A stretch of DNA of 64,000 bases from Blautia parvula (GTDB taxonomy: Bacteria > Bacillota > Clostridia > Lachnospirales > Lachnospiraceae): the NCBI RefSeq assembly GCF_020215665.1, contig NZ_CP084061.1, forward strand, positions 5,406,001 to 5,470,000, read 5' to 3'. Position numbers and translations under genes: made by a program. Position 1 is the first letter of the stretch. Every line of letters begins with the position of its first letter. Below, one piece after another: positions 1 to 8,229 of this stretch. The notes beneath the pieces are model-generated. The model searched no databases and had not been told where the DNA came from. It worked only from the letters and a program-made list of their open reading frames with translations.

Positions 1-180
1 AAAACGCTTAGGCGGAAGAGTGCCCACTATTATTTTATCATCCTGGTTTTCGCCATAGGCGCAACTACCGGGGCACTGGTTACTGCACATTTGGGCAGTC
101 AGGCTATCTGGGGGTCTTCCTTGCTGCTGCTGGCTGGTTTTATCCTCATGTTTATCAAAGAGCAGCCGGTTTTATTCTGA
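1..180 (+). CDS. C-terminal end of a YoaK/DUF1275-like membrane protein (partial)
   Basis: The first 60 codons are open and end in TGA at 178-180; the start lies outside the window. The peptide has two hydrophobic stretches, one reading FIILVFAIGATTGAL and one rich in Leu (LLLLAGFILMFI), separated by a short turn containing H-x-G-x-Q-A-I-W. A Gly-rich helix, then a small-residue turn with A-[IL]-W, then a final helix is how DUF1275 (YoaK) proteins end, and that is the basis of the call. The full protein would be an integral membrane protein of unknown function. With only the tail visible the family call is moderate. Confidence 0.5.
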   Translation, partial: KTLRRKSAHYYFIILVFAIGATTGALVTAHLGSQAIWGSSLLLLAGFILMFIKEQPVLF

Positions 181-1308
181 GGATTGGCTGTGTGCCCTGT
201 GCCCGGCAATATATTTCGCGATGCATGGATAAGAACATTTTTCTTTATATTGCGCTGGCTGCGTAACGGTTCAACTTGTCTGAACTATTACGGAACATTA
301 AGGGATGCCTATAATTTTAAGATGTTGAATTGAAATAGTAGGTAAAGCAGAAAGAAAATTTGGCCAGAAACTTAAGAAATACCTATAATTTTAAAATCTT
401 AGATTGAAATATAGGTAAAGCAGGAAGGAAAATTGGTCAGAAACTTAAGAAATACCTATAATTCTAAAATGTTAGAAATGAATAGTAGGTAAAGCAGGAA
501 GAAAAATTGGCCAGAAACTTAAGAAATACCTATAATTCTAAAATATTAGAGTTGAATAGTAGGTAAAGCAGGAACAAAAATTGGCCAGAAACTTAAGAAA
601 TACCTATAATTCTAAAATGTTAGAAATGAATAGTAGGTAAAGCAGGAAGAAAAATTGGTCGGAAACTTAAGAAATACCTATAATTCTAAAATATTAGAGT
701 TGAATAGTAGGTAAAGCACGATGAGAATCTGATCAGAATCGCCAGAAATGCCTATAATTCTAAGATATTGGAACGGAATAGCAGGTAATCTTTCATAGAC
801 TAAGTCCGACTCACTGGAAGTGTCAGGGCTTTCTGGATTTTTGCACTTCCTCAAATCTCTTTCGCTCATGTTATCTCAAATGGCACGGAAAAATCATGCA
901 GGAAAAGGAGGAGGTTCTTCTTATATTTTACCAGCCTGTTGAGCAGGGTCTACTCTTTTTGCAGCAAAAGGGGCCGAAAAGCGAATGTTCCAACGGGGGG
1001 ACCTTTCAATTTGACTGTGGAAAACTATGAGAAAATGGGCCGGAAGGTCTCATTAAGGTGGCAAGTTATCCACAATAGCCGGGATTTCCATTTGCCATGG
1101 CAGATAAAGGCATGACTTGGCGGATAAGTCATGCCCGGAAAAAATAAATTTTGTCCTTGCATTTCGTGACCAAATATGATATTGTATTTCCACAACAACA
1201 GGCAAAGTTCTTGCCTCTCTAAAATATCTAATTATATCTTTTAAACAAAATCAGGCGTTTCGCCAAATTTACCAAATCATTTTATTCCATATCTGAAGGA
1301 GGTTTTTT
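181..1308. other. 1.1-kb non-coding stretch
   Basis: No convincing gene is seen between the YoaK-like stop and the ATG at 1309. It holds seven tandem 74-bp repeats (about 299-790, listed separately) and a perfect 10-bp hairpin at 1109-1135 (GGCATGACTT, seven-base loop, AAGTCATGCC) with no T run on either side, so not an obvious terminator. A plausible promoter for the gene at 1309 is TTGTCC at 1151-1156, 18 bases, then TATGAT at 1175-1180. Nothing else is recognisable. Confidence 0.6.
299..790. repeat. Seven tandem 74-bp repeats, each with a hairpin half
   Basis: The word CCTATAATT recurs at 308, 382, 455, 529, 603, 677 and 751, a period of 74 (once 73). Each unit has a half that can fold (ACCTA, then TTCTAA, a four-base loop, TTAGAA, then TAGGT) followed by an A-rich half ending in CTTAAGAAAT. 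The A-rich half is nearly the same in every unit, so these are not CRISPR spacers. Units 3 and 5 share one variant of the hairpin and units 4 and 6 another, which points to duplication of a 148-bp pair. The first and last units are the most diverged. No ORF runs through the array. Confidence 0.9.
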
Positions 1309-3270
1309 ATGGTACAAAAAAACATTGTGTGTGAAGGTTTAAGATGCTGTGTGCATTCTAAGGCGGCATTTATTGACTGGTGTATGGAATCCTCAAAAGA
1401 ATCCCGGAATATGCTGATTCAGGCTATGATGAATGCAGATGGCAGAGAAGGATTTTTCGAGTCATCGCAAATGGGCAGTGTTGTGAAAAAGAGCATACTG
1501 TGGAACCAGGAACAGAAGGAGCATGTATTTGATGCCATTATCAGGAGAAAATTGTTAAAACGCGGACAGGAAGAACTTCCCCAGTTACTTGCAGCAGCAG
1601 TAGGCCCTGCGCTGAATATGGATCACGAGGAGGTACAGGTGGAAAGTATTCTTTTTCTGGCATATGCAATCGTCAGAAATGAGACGTGCAGAGAAGCCAT
1701 AATGGAATATGCAGAAAAGGAAGGCGAAACATGTTACGATGCATATAAAAATTCCAGCTACAAAGATTCGGACTTTTTATCCTGGTTTCTCGTGGCTGAC
1801 AGGCTCCCGGCAAGCATGGCAGTGGGTTTGATTGAACGGATACGCCTGGAAGAAGAAGCAGCAGAGGACAGTGATGCAGATGAGCACAGGCGATACAAAG
1901 ACTTTACAGAAATTCTGGAAAAGGGTTACCGGAATCTTAAGAACCAGTTAAAAAAAGCAGAATACATAGATGGCTCCATGTTCCAAAAGATAGTTCAGGA
2001 CAGCAATGATATGGTACATGCCGCGTCGGAGATGATGGTTCTTTTGGTAATAGCTGAAGAATTGGAAATTCCGGTACATGAGGATTATGATTTTTATTTG
2101 GGGCTTCAGATTCTTGAATCATATGAAGAGGATCTGGAAACATTGCCGGAGCCGGAAATTACAGAAAACGGAGGCAGAAGACTGCACAGAAATCTGCAGA
2201 AGGGTCATCCGCGGATGGAATCCTATTATACCTGCTATTATCTGGATGGGACAGAAACAGAGAGAACTGTGCCTGATCCCGGGACAGTATTTGAATATTT
2301 TCATTTGAACCTGCGTATGCTGGCAGGAATTGAGCTGGAGCAGAAAGATATAGACTTTATCTGTTCCCTGTCAGAGGGAATGAAATGGCAGGAGTATAAA
2401 CAGACATTACTCATAGCAAGCTTGTGTAAATATATCCATAGTCTGCAGCAGTTATGTGAAAAGAATGATCCGGAGGAATACCGCTACCGTCAGCGAAGAG
2501 CTGAGAAGGATAGGAAGGAATTCCTCAATAAAATAGAGAACCTGCAGAGCAGGACAGCGTATCTGGAACAAAAGAAAAGGGAATTGGAAAATTGCCTGGA
2601 GCAATGTGAAAAAGAGAAAGAAAAGCTGAAGGTGAAGATTCAAAATACGGAGGAAAAAAATGCGCTGGAGCGGGAGGAATTGATCAGCCTGCGGAATTAT
2701 GTTTTCCCGTTTACACAGACAGGAGGTAAAGGCGCAGGTGTCATACAAACAGAATCTGCAAAAACAGGATGTGAATGGATAGGATGTGTTCAGACAGAAA
2801 ACGCTCGGACAGAATCCCAGACAGGATGCGTCCAGACAGAAAACGCTCGAACAAAAAGCGCTCAGACAGAATACATCCAGACAGAAAATCCTTCGACAGA
2901 AAGCGCTCGGACAGAACGCGTCCGGACAGAACGCGTCCGGACAGGATGCGCCCGGACAGAATGCGCCCAGACAGGATGCGCCCGGGCAGAGCGTGCACAA
3001 GCAGAAAGTGCTCAGACAAAACACGCACAAGCAGAATGCGTACTGCAAGAACGTGCCCGGACTGAATGTGCACAGGAAGTACATTTACAAACAGTGGATT
3101 CACAGGCAAAAGCATATCAAAACCACGAAGAATCCCACCGCACAGAAGACTATGCAGCGCTGATGAAAGGCGAAAAAATGCTCATAATCGGCGGGCATAT
3201 AATTCTATACGTCCATGGCAATAACATAGATAAAATCCTGCAGGATATCAATCGTCAGATCTCATCATAG
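1309..3270 (+). CDS. DUF2325-like protein with coiled coil, 5-residue repeats and a truncated C-terminus
   Basis: This 653-residue protein starts at an ATG behind AAGGAGG with a six-base spacer. Residues 1-380 are a mostly helical, charged domain I do not recognise. Residues about 390-460 form a coiled coil rich in Glu, Lys and Gln and end in LRNYVF, a motif seen before DUF2325 domains. Residues about 480-610 are a degenerate five-residue repeat of the form A-[RQ]-T-E-[CSR]. The last 34 residues (KGEKMLIIGGH...) look like the first strand of DUF2325, but that domain should continue for about 60-80 more residues. The stop codon lies 2 bases from the end of the convergent kinase gene. DUF2325 is my best guess, and a C-terminal truncation fits. 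Function unknown. Confidence 0.6.
   Translation: MVQKNIVCEGLRCCVHSKAAFIDWCMESSKESRNMLIQAMMNADGREGFFESSQMGSVVKKSILWNQEQKEHVFDAIIRRKLLKRGQEELPQLLAAAVGPALNMDHEEVQVESILFLAYAIVRNETCREAIMEYAEKEGETCYDAYKNSSYKDSDFLSWFLVADRLPASMAVGLIERIRLEEEAAEDSDADEHRRYKDFTEILEKGYRNLKNQLKKAEYIDGSMFQKIVQDSNDMVHAASEMMVLLVIAEELEIPVHEDYDFYLGLQILESYEEDLETLPEPEITENGGRRLHRNLQKGHPRMESYYTCYYLDGTETERTVPDPGTVFEYFHLNLRMLAGIELEQKDIDFICSLSEGMKWQEYKQTLLIASLCKYIHSLQQLCEKNDPEEYRYRQRRAEKDRKEFLNKIENLQSRTAYLEQKKRELENCLEQCEKEKEKLKVKIQNTEEKNALEREELISLRNYVFPFTQTGGKGAGVIQTESAKTGCEWIGCVQTENARTESQTGCVQTENARTKSAQTEYIQTENPSTESARTERVRTERVRTGCARTECAQTGCARAERAQAESAQTKHAQAECVLQERARTECAQEVHLQTVDSQAKAYQNHEESHRTEDYAALMKGEKMLIIGGHIILYVHGNNIDKILQDINRQISS
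2770..3070 (+). repeat. 15-bp tandem repeats inside a coding region
   Basis: About twenty degenerate 15-bp units, of the type CAGACAGAATGCGCC or CGGACAGAACGCGTC, encode the A-R/Q-T-E-C/S/R pentapeptides of the gene at 1309. The units lack stop codons in most frames, so several long ORFs appear in other frames and on the other strand here; they are by-products of the repeat. Copy number is likely to vary between strains, because such short direct repeats slip during replication. Confidence 0.85.
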
Positions 3271-3272
3271 TA

Positions 3273-4667
3273 TCATTCTGTTCCCGGCACCCGGATAACA
3301 ACCCGGAATCCGCCGGCTTTTCCATGTGAGACCTCCATGTCTCCGCCATGCACTTCTGCAATTTGCCTGACCAGCATCAGCCCAAGCCCGTGCCTCTGGT
3401 TTCCTGTCTCTCTGTCGCAGACCATATAATGGGGGGCTTTCCGGATTTTCTCAAGCTCTTCATCGGTGACTCCGGTGCCATTGTCCTCCACCACGATTCT
3501 GCACATCTTTTCTGTTCTCCCCACAGACATGAACAATGTACAGCCATCCGGATTATGCACCTGACTGTTTGTGATTAGGTTAGAAACCGCCCGTTTTAAA
3601 AGCCCCTTATCCGCTTTTGCACAGCAGTTCTGCATATCCTCCCCTGCGACCCATTCGATTGGATATTTTCCCTCCAGGTCCAGATTCAGGAAATCCACAG
3701 CGGTCTGTCTGACCAGGGAAACTAAATTTACAGTATCCATATGAAGAGGCTGCACATTATACTCCAGTTTTGACGCCAGATTCAGATCATTGACCAGATT
3801 CTTCATCCGCAGGCTTTGCTGCCGGATGATCCGTGCTTTCTTTCGCTCCCTTTCCGGCAAATCCCTGTTCTCCTCAATCTGGCTTGCATATCCCAGAACC
3901 ATAGAGAGCGGCGTTCGGATATCATGGGATACTCCGGCAATACAGTTTGCACGGGCAGTCTCCTTTTTCTGAAGCTGATAATCCTGATTCCGGAGTTTTT
4001 CCGCAGCTTTATTGATGGAAACCGCCAGGTCTGACAGCAGTCCCTTTTCCTTGACATAGACGTCTCTTTCAGCAGGAAGTGCCTCAATACCCTGTATGAC
4101 CGGCTTTACAGAACGCAGAACCCCGGAGGTAACGACCATATAGACGAAAAATATAAGGATGAGATTACAGCTTAAAAACAGCAGCACCGTTTTAGGAAAA
4201 TTTCTGATGAAATCATAGTCAAAGGTATTGGATATTAATTTCCAGTAAGATTTCTTCGGAAAACCAAGCATGATCAAATCATCCCCGTACCCGCTGGTAG
4301 TGATGGGATAATCATTGATATACCCTCTGACCGCCATGGCAATGCTGGCTGCTGAATACTGTGTGGGAATCCCCTCCGGAAGATTGCTGCTGTTCCAGAG
4401 AATATATCCGGTTTCATTATCCACTAAGATAGCCCAGGCATTTGTCCTGGAAAGGATATCCTCTCCCTGGGCGGACAACCGGTATGTTCCATCCCCGTTC
4501 TCAGTAAGGGCAGAGGCCACAGTATCTGCAGATGACCATGCTCCGTGGTTGGCTGCCTGCTTATATGAGATAAGGAGCAGGAGAAAAAAATTAAGGAAAA
4601 GCAGCAGCACAAGGGAAAACAGCATGGTTACAATAAACCGTTTGATCAGTTTCAGAATACTTTTCAT
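3273..4667 (-). CDS. Sensor histidine kinase
   Basis: This 464-residue protein has one membrane helix at about 10-33, an extracytoplasmic domain at 35-157, a second helix at about 160-181, a short linker, then a kinase core. The phosphoacceptor box is SHDIRTPLS with His248; an N box (NLITNSQVHN) and G boxes (DNGTGVT, GLGLML) follow. It should autophosphorylate and pass phosphate to the response regulator encoded just upstream in the same operon, whose stop it overlaps by 4 bases. The kinase sits divergent from a lantibiotic-immunity-type ABC transporter, so its signal is likely an antimicrobial peptide or envelope damage; this is inference from context. Its 3' end meets the convergent gene at 1309-3270 with only 2 bases between them. 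Confidence 0.93.
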   Translation of the reverse strand: MKSILKLIKRFIVTMLFSLVLLLFLNFFLLLLISYKQAANHGAWSSADTVASALTENGDGTYRLSAQGEDILSRTNAWAILVDNETGYILWNSSNLPEGIPTQYSAASIAMAVRGYINDYPITTSGYGDDLIMLGFPKKSYWKLISNTFDYDFIRNFPKTVLLFLSCNLILIFFVYMVVTSGVLRSVKPVIQGIEALPAERDVYVKEKGLLSDLAVSINKAAEKLRNQDYQLQKKETARANCIAGVSHDIRTPLSMVLGYASQIEENRDLPERERKKARIIRQQSLRMKNLVNDLNLASKLEYNVQPLHMDTVNLVSLVRQTAVDFLNLDLEGKYPIEWVAGEDMQNCCAKADKGLLKRAVSNLITNSQVHNPDGCTLFMSVGRTEKMCRIVVEDNGTGVTDEELEKIRKAPHYMVCDRETGNQRHGLGLMLVRQIAEVHGGDMEVSHGKAGGFRVVIRVPGTE

Positions 4668-5371
4668 CGTACGTCCTCCATGAGCAGTTTATATCCCAGT
4701 CCCTTGACAGTCAGAAGGGATTCCGGTCTGGATGGGTTTTCCTCAATTTTTTCCCTTATCCGCCGGATATGTGCCATAAGAGAGTTTTCATAGCCAAACG
4801 GATTGTCACCCCAAACTGCCTCACAGAGCATATCGATTGTCACGATCCTGCCGGCATTCCGGCTGAGAACCTGCAGCAGTTCAAATTCCTTGGCAGTCAG
4901 GGCAATATGTTCCCCGTTCCGTATAATTTCTGCCCGGTCAAAATCCAGGGCACAGGCTTTCAGATACACGAGATTTGATTCATTCCGATAGCTTCTCTTT
5001 AATATAACATGAACCCGCAGGATCAGTTCTCTGGGCAGAAACGGTTTTACCATATAATCATCAGCACCCAGGCCAAGTCCTGTAAATTTGTCCTCATCCT
5101 CTCCGCGTGCGGTTAAAAAAAGGATGGGAAAGTCAGAAAACTCCCGGACCTTTTGAAACAGGGAGAAACCATCGCCATCCGGCAGCATAACATCAAAAAT
5201 GCCAAACTCAGGATTCCACTCACGACAGGCAGCCAGTGCCTCCGCCGTATTTTTTGCGGTTTTTATCTGTAAATATCCCTCTTCCTGTAAAATAGAGACA
5301 ACCATATCAAGCAGCTCCGGTTCATCGTCTACAAGAAGTATTCTTTTTCTTTTCAAATGATCATTTGCCAT
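4664..5371 (-). CDS. OmpR-family response regulator
   Basis: The protein has 235 residues if started at the ATG at 5371, which lies behind GGGAGG with an eight-base gap; an upstream in-frame ATG at 5419 has no ribosome site. A receiver domain (residues about 9-120) carries the acidic pocket VDDE, the phosphoacceptor Asp60 in FDVMLPDGDG and the switch Lys in KPF. A winged-helix DNA-binding domain (about 135-232) ends in VKGLGYKL. It is paired with the kinase at 3273-4667, and its stop overlaps that start by 4 bases. Three direct repeats of ATGTAAGGT in front of the divergent transporter genes are its likely binding sites. Confidence 0.95.
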   Translation of the reverse strand: MANDHLKRKRILLVDDEPELLDMVVSILQEEGYLQIKTAKNTAEALAACREWNPEFGIFDVMLPDGDGFSLFQKVREFSDFPILFLTARGEDEDKFTGLGLGADDYMVKPFLPRELILRVHVILKRSYRNESNLVYLKACALDFDRAEIIRNGEHIALTAKEFELLQVLSRNAGRIVTIDMLCEAVWGDNPFGYENSLMAHIRRIREKIEENPSRPESLLTVKGLGYKLLMEDVR

Positions 5372-5487
5372 TGTCTGTACCTCCCTGCAAATATATTTTC
5401 CGTATTTGTATCTATTCATCCGGCTGAGTAGCTCCCCGTATCCTTATTATATCAGCAAATCCGCCTGCCCGTGGGAATAATACCGAA

Positions 5488-5543
5488 ATGTAAGGTAAAT
5501 GTAAGGTTATCAGAATGCAGATGTAAGGTTGGCTTTCTATAAT
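5488..5543 (+). promoter_or_regulatory. Response-regulator direct repeats and promoter of the ABC transporter operon
   Basis: ATGTAAGGT occurs at 5488-5496, 5499-5507 and 5521-5529. The spacings of 11 and 22 bases put all three on one face of the helix, which is typical of OmpR-family binding sites. A consensus -10 (TATAAT, 5538-5543) follows, and there is no good -35 at the expected place, so the promoter probably needs the activator. The start codon of the transporter operon is at 5582. Confidence 0.75.
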
Positions 5544-5581
5544 AAAGACAGAAACAAAGAAAAAGAATCCGGAAGGGAGAC

Positions 5582-6343
5582 ATGAAAATGAATATTATAG
5601 AAACATACCATCTGACAAAAGAATACGCTGACTTTACCGCTGTCGCTGACCTGAACATGCATATACGAAAGGGCAGTGTTTACGGATTTCTGGGACCGAA
5701 TGGGGCTGGTAAATCCACTACTATGAAAATGTTTTTGGGACTGACAAAGCCTACAAAAGGCCGTTTTACCATTAACAGCAATACCTTCCCCAGAGACAGG
5801 ATGAAGATTCTCAGGGAAGTGGGGTCTTTCATAGAAGCACCCGCTTTTTACGGCAACCTGACAGGTGAAGAGAATCTGGAGATTATAAGAAAAATCCTGG
5901 GTCTTCCGAAATCCAGCGTATCGGATGCTCTGGAGCTTGTAGGGCTGACCCAGTACCGGAAACGCCTTGCCAGAAAGTATTCCCTCGGTATGAAACAGAG
6001 GCTGGGGCTGGCCTCTGCGCTTATCGGACGCCCGCCTATTTTATTCCTGGACGAACCGACCAATGGTCTTGACCCGGTGGGAATCCATGAGATCAGGACT
6101 CTGATCCGTTCCCTGCCGAAGAAATACGACTGCACAGTCCTCGTGTCCTCCCACCTGCTTCCTGAGGTAGAGCTCATGGCGGATGATATCGGAATCCTGA
6201 ATCATGGCCGTCTCCTCTTTGAAGGGAATCTGCAGGAACTGCGGCAGATGGCTGACTTTGAAGGATATCCCTCTGACAATCTGGAAGATACATTTCTGGC
6301 AATGGTGGAGGAGGATAACAGAAAGAGAGGTGCAGGAAAATGA
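5582..6343 (+). CDS. Lantibiotic-immunity-type ABC transporter, ATP-binding subunit
   Basis: This 253-residue cytoplasmic ATPase has Walker A (GPNGAGKST, about residue 37), signature YSLGMKQR, Walker B ILFLDEPTNGLDP and a switch His in SSHLLPE. The closest families are BcrA, SpaF, NisF and MutF, which power export of bacitracin or lantibiotics from the membrane. It starts at ATG 5582 behind GGAAGGGAG; an in-frame ATG at 5588 is possible. It overlaps the first permease gene by 4 bases (ATGA). With two permeases downstream and a divergent kinase/regulator pair, this is a complete FEG-type resistance module. No lantibiotic structural or modification genes are nearby, so resistance rather than self-immunity is likely. 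Confidence 0.93.
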   Translation: MKMNIIETYHLTKEYADFTAVADLNMHIRKGSVYGFLGPNGAGKSTTMKMFLGLTKPTKGRFTINSNTFPRDRMKILREVGSFIEAPAFYGNLTGEENLEIIRKILGLPKSSVSDALELVGLTQYRKRLARKYSLGMKQRLGLASALIGRPPILFLDEPTNGLDPVGIHEIRTLIRSLPKKYDCTVLVSSHLLPEVELMADDIGILNHGRLLFEGNLQELRQMADFEGYPSDNLEDTFLAMVEEDNRKRGAGK

Positions 6344-7062
6344 CATCTGCATTGGAGTGGAATAAGCTGAAGCGGACCGGATTCTTTCCCGCATTTCTGG
6401 CTGGCGGACTTCTGGCAGCGGCAGCCCCGGTGGTAAATATCGGAGCCCGCCCGGAGAGCTTTGTAAACAAACAGGATTCCCCGGCAGTTATTTTAATGGG
6501 AGCCAACTGGCAGCTCATGTCTATGCTGCTGTCTTTTCTCCTTATTATCGGCGCATGTATTATGTACCATACAGAATTTGCAGACAATGCCATGCAGCGC
6601 ATGGATACCCTTCCAAAGCGTCCGGAGAGTCTGTTTTTCGGAAAATGCAGTGTGCTGTTGGTTTTGACAGCCGGGGCGCTTGTACTGGGAGGTGCAGCTC
6701 TTTGGTTCTGCGGATGGAAGTGGTTTTCTGCAGACCGCATCTTTACGACAGAGATCTGGAAGAGCATGGGATTTTCTTTTGCCATGTTCCTTCCGCTGCT
6801 CCTCTGTATGACTGCAGTTTCTTCCATCTGTAAAAATATGTGGATATCGCTGGGAATCGGCACGATCTGTCTGTTTATGACTTCCATTCTCCAAAATGGA
6901 GGCGGGATACTCTCTTATCTGCCATTTATGATGCCCATGAAGGTATATCCGAATCTTAATGGGGCGCAGGCAGTTAGATGCCTGATTATATCCTGCGGGG
7001 AAACGGCAGGTTTCGGATTGCTGGAAATCATCTATTTTAAAATAAGGAGGAATTTCACATGA
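6340..7062 (+). CDS. Lantibiotic-immunity-type ABC permease (MutE/EpiE-like)
   Basis: This 240-residue protein has about six membrane helices, beginning with a cytoplasmic start TSALEWNKLKRTGFFPAF and a first helix at about residues 18-35. The order and size match the E subunit of FEG transporters (EpiE, MutE, SpaE), which forms the membrane channel with the G subunit. The start overlaps the ATPase stop (ATGA), and the stop overlaps the next gene in the same way, so the three subunits are translationally coupled. Family assignment rests on hydrophobicity, size and position rather than a sharp motif. Confidence 0.82.
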   Translation: MTSALEWNKLKRTGFFPAFLAGGLLAAAAPVVNIGARPESFVNKQDSPAVILMGANWQLMSMLLSFLLIIGACIMYHTEFADNAMQRMDTLPKRPESLFFGKCSVLLVLTAGALVLGGAALWFCGWKWFSADRIFTTEIWKSMGFSFAMFLPLLLCMTAVSSICKNMWISLGIGTICLFMTSILQNGGGILSYLPFMMPMKVYPNLNGAQAVRCLIISCGETAGFGLLEIIYFKIRRNFT

Positions 7063-7829
7063 GTTTCTTATCATTAGCAGGAGTAGAACTGAGAAAGACA
7101 CGTCGCTCCGGCATCCTCTGGATTTTAGTGATTCCCGTATTTCTCATATGGCTGACTGCTGTGATCAATGCGGATATTAACTTTACCATAGGAAATGAAG
7201 GGATATCCCCGGAAAATAACTTTTTCATACAGAGCTTTATGGGATATGCCTGGTTCATGTTTCCTGCAAGTATTGTGATCAGTACCGTGATGCTGGTGCA
7301 GACAGAACGGAAGAATAAAGGAATACTGAAGATGCTGGCTCTGCCTGTATCTGCGGCCCGCCTCTGCCTGGTGAAATTTTCTATCCTTCTTTTGCTGGCA
7401 GCAGTGCAGATGTTTTTTATGACCCTGGCATATTTTCCAAGTGCGGCGATCGCATCCCGAATCCAGGATTATAACTTCATGCTGCCGGTTATGGATATAC
7501 TGAGAGAAGCGGGGATCATTTACATTTCCTCCATTCCCATGGCCGCGTTTTTCTGGATGCTTGCTGTCAGTATTCAGACTCCCATTTTTTCCATGGGTGT
7601 GGGAATGGCATCTATTGTGCCGTCTGTCCTTCTTATTAACACAAAAATATGGTTTGCGTACCCCATGTGCTACCCGTTTCTCATGGCTGCATCCAGGATG
7701 CATGAGCTGGCATCCAATATGGGGACCTTTGCTTTTGAACTGATGCCGTTCATACCTGTGGCAGTGGGTTGCACGGTGGTGTGTCTGTTTGCAGCCTGTA
7801 TCCGTTTCGGACAGGCAGAGAGGAGATAG
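7059..7829 (+). CDS. Lantibiotic-immunity-type ABC permease (MutG-like)
   Basis: This 256-residue protein has about six membrane helices and begins MSFLSLAGVELRKTRRSGI, the charged start common to MutG/SpaG permeases. It overlaps the previous permease by 4 bases. A ribosome site AGGAGG lies upstream of its start inside the end of the previous gene. It should form the heteromeric membrane part of the exporter with the protein at 6340-7062. A small membrane protein starts on the base after its stop. Confidence 0.82.
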   Translation: MSFLSLAGVELRKTRRSGILWILVIPVFLIWLTAVINADINFTIGNEGISPENNFFIQSFMGYAWFMFPASIVISTVMLVQTERKNKGILKMLALPVSAARLCLVKFSILLLLAAVQMFFMTLAYFPSAAIASRIQDYNFMLPVMDILREAGIIYISSIPMAAFFWMLAVSIQTPIFSMGVGMASIVPSVLLINTKIWFAYPMCYPFLMAASRMHELASNMGTFAFELMPFIPVAVGCTVVCLFAACIRFGQAERR

Positions 7830-8117
7830 ATGATGAAAGAAAAACTGTTTACTGCGATAAGTACTGTTTTAATATTTTTCCCGTTTACAATTTTTCCGAT
7901 ACGATGGAATCCGTGGGCATTGGAGTCACCTGCGGCTGAGATCATTATCCTGGTGTATATTGCGGTGATGATTGTCGGGGGTATTTTCACGATTACCGCT
8001 TACACAAAAGGGAAGGTTAAGAACAATCTGATGAAAATATGCCTGGTAGTGCACGGCGTCTACATAGCCGGAGGCGTGGCTATGCTCGCTATGATGGGAG
8101 CAACAAAATTTTCATAA
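7830..8117 (+). CDS. Small membrane protein at the end of the ABC operon
   Basis: This 95-residue protein has three hydrophobic segments (about residues 8-24, 37-56 and 67-90). It starts directly after the MutG-like stop; ATG codons occur at both 7830 and 7833. I do not recognise a family. Its place as the last gene of a tightly packed transporter operon suggests it helps the exporter or the immunity function, but nothing in its sequence proves this. Confidence 0.7.
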   Translation: MMKEKLFTAISTVLIFFPFTIFPIRWNPWALESPAAEIIILVYIAVMIVGGIFTITAYTKGKVKNNLMKICLVVHGVYIAGGVAMLAMMGATKFS

Positions 8118-8172
8118 ACGAATGGCGGGTGCTTTACAAAGAAAATGATTTCGGATAAGATAAAAGAAATCC

Positions 8173-8202
8173 TGTAACTGTTCCACCGGACAGACAGTTA
8201 CA
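8173..8202. repeat. Short perfect inverted repeat related to the MITE-like element ends
   Basis: TGTAACTGT at 8173-8181 is the exact reverse complement of ACAGTTACA at 8194-8202. The outer sequence TGTAACTGTTC matches the terminal repeat of the palindromic element at 41624-41757. The hairpin is flanked by AAATC on both sides. It lies between the ABC operon and the phosphodiesterase gene and has no T run, so a small element remnant is more likely than a terminator. Confidence 0.5.
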
Positions 8203-8229
8203 AAATCTAATTAGATGGAGAGCAGCTAA

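Noticed and set aside
299..790. Possible CRISPR array
   Set aside because: The 37-base stretches between the hairpin halves are nearly identical rather than unique, and there are no cas genes; these are plain tandem repeats.
678..869. 63-codon minus-strand ORF
   Set aside because: It has no ribosome site, runs into the tandem repeats and shows no family features.
1109..1135. Terminator
   Set aside because: The stem is perfect, but neither side has a T run and no gene ends close by.
2452..3163. Several long ORFs in other frames over the 15-bp repeats
   Set aside because: They arise because the repeat unit lacks stops in most frames; composition (Cys/Phe/Leu or Arg/Asp only) is not protein-like.
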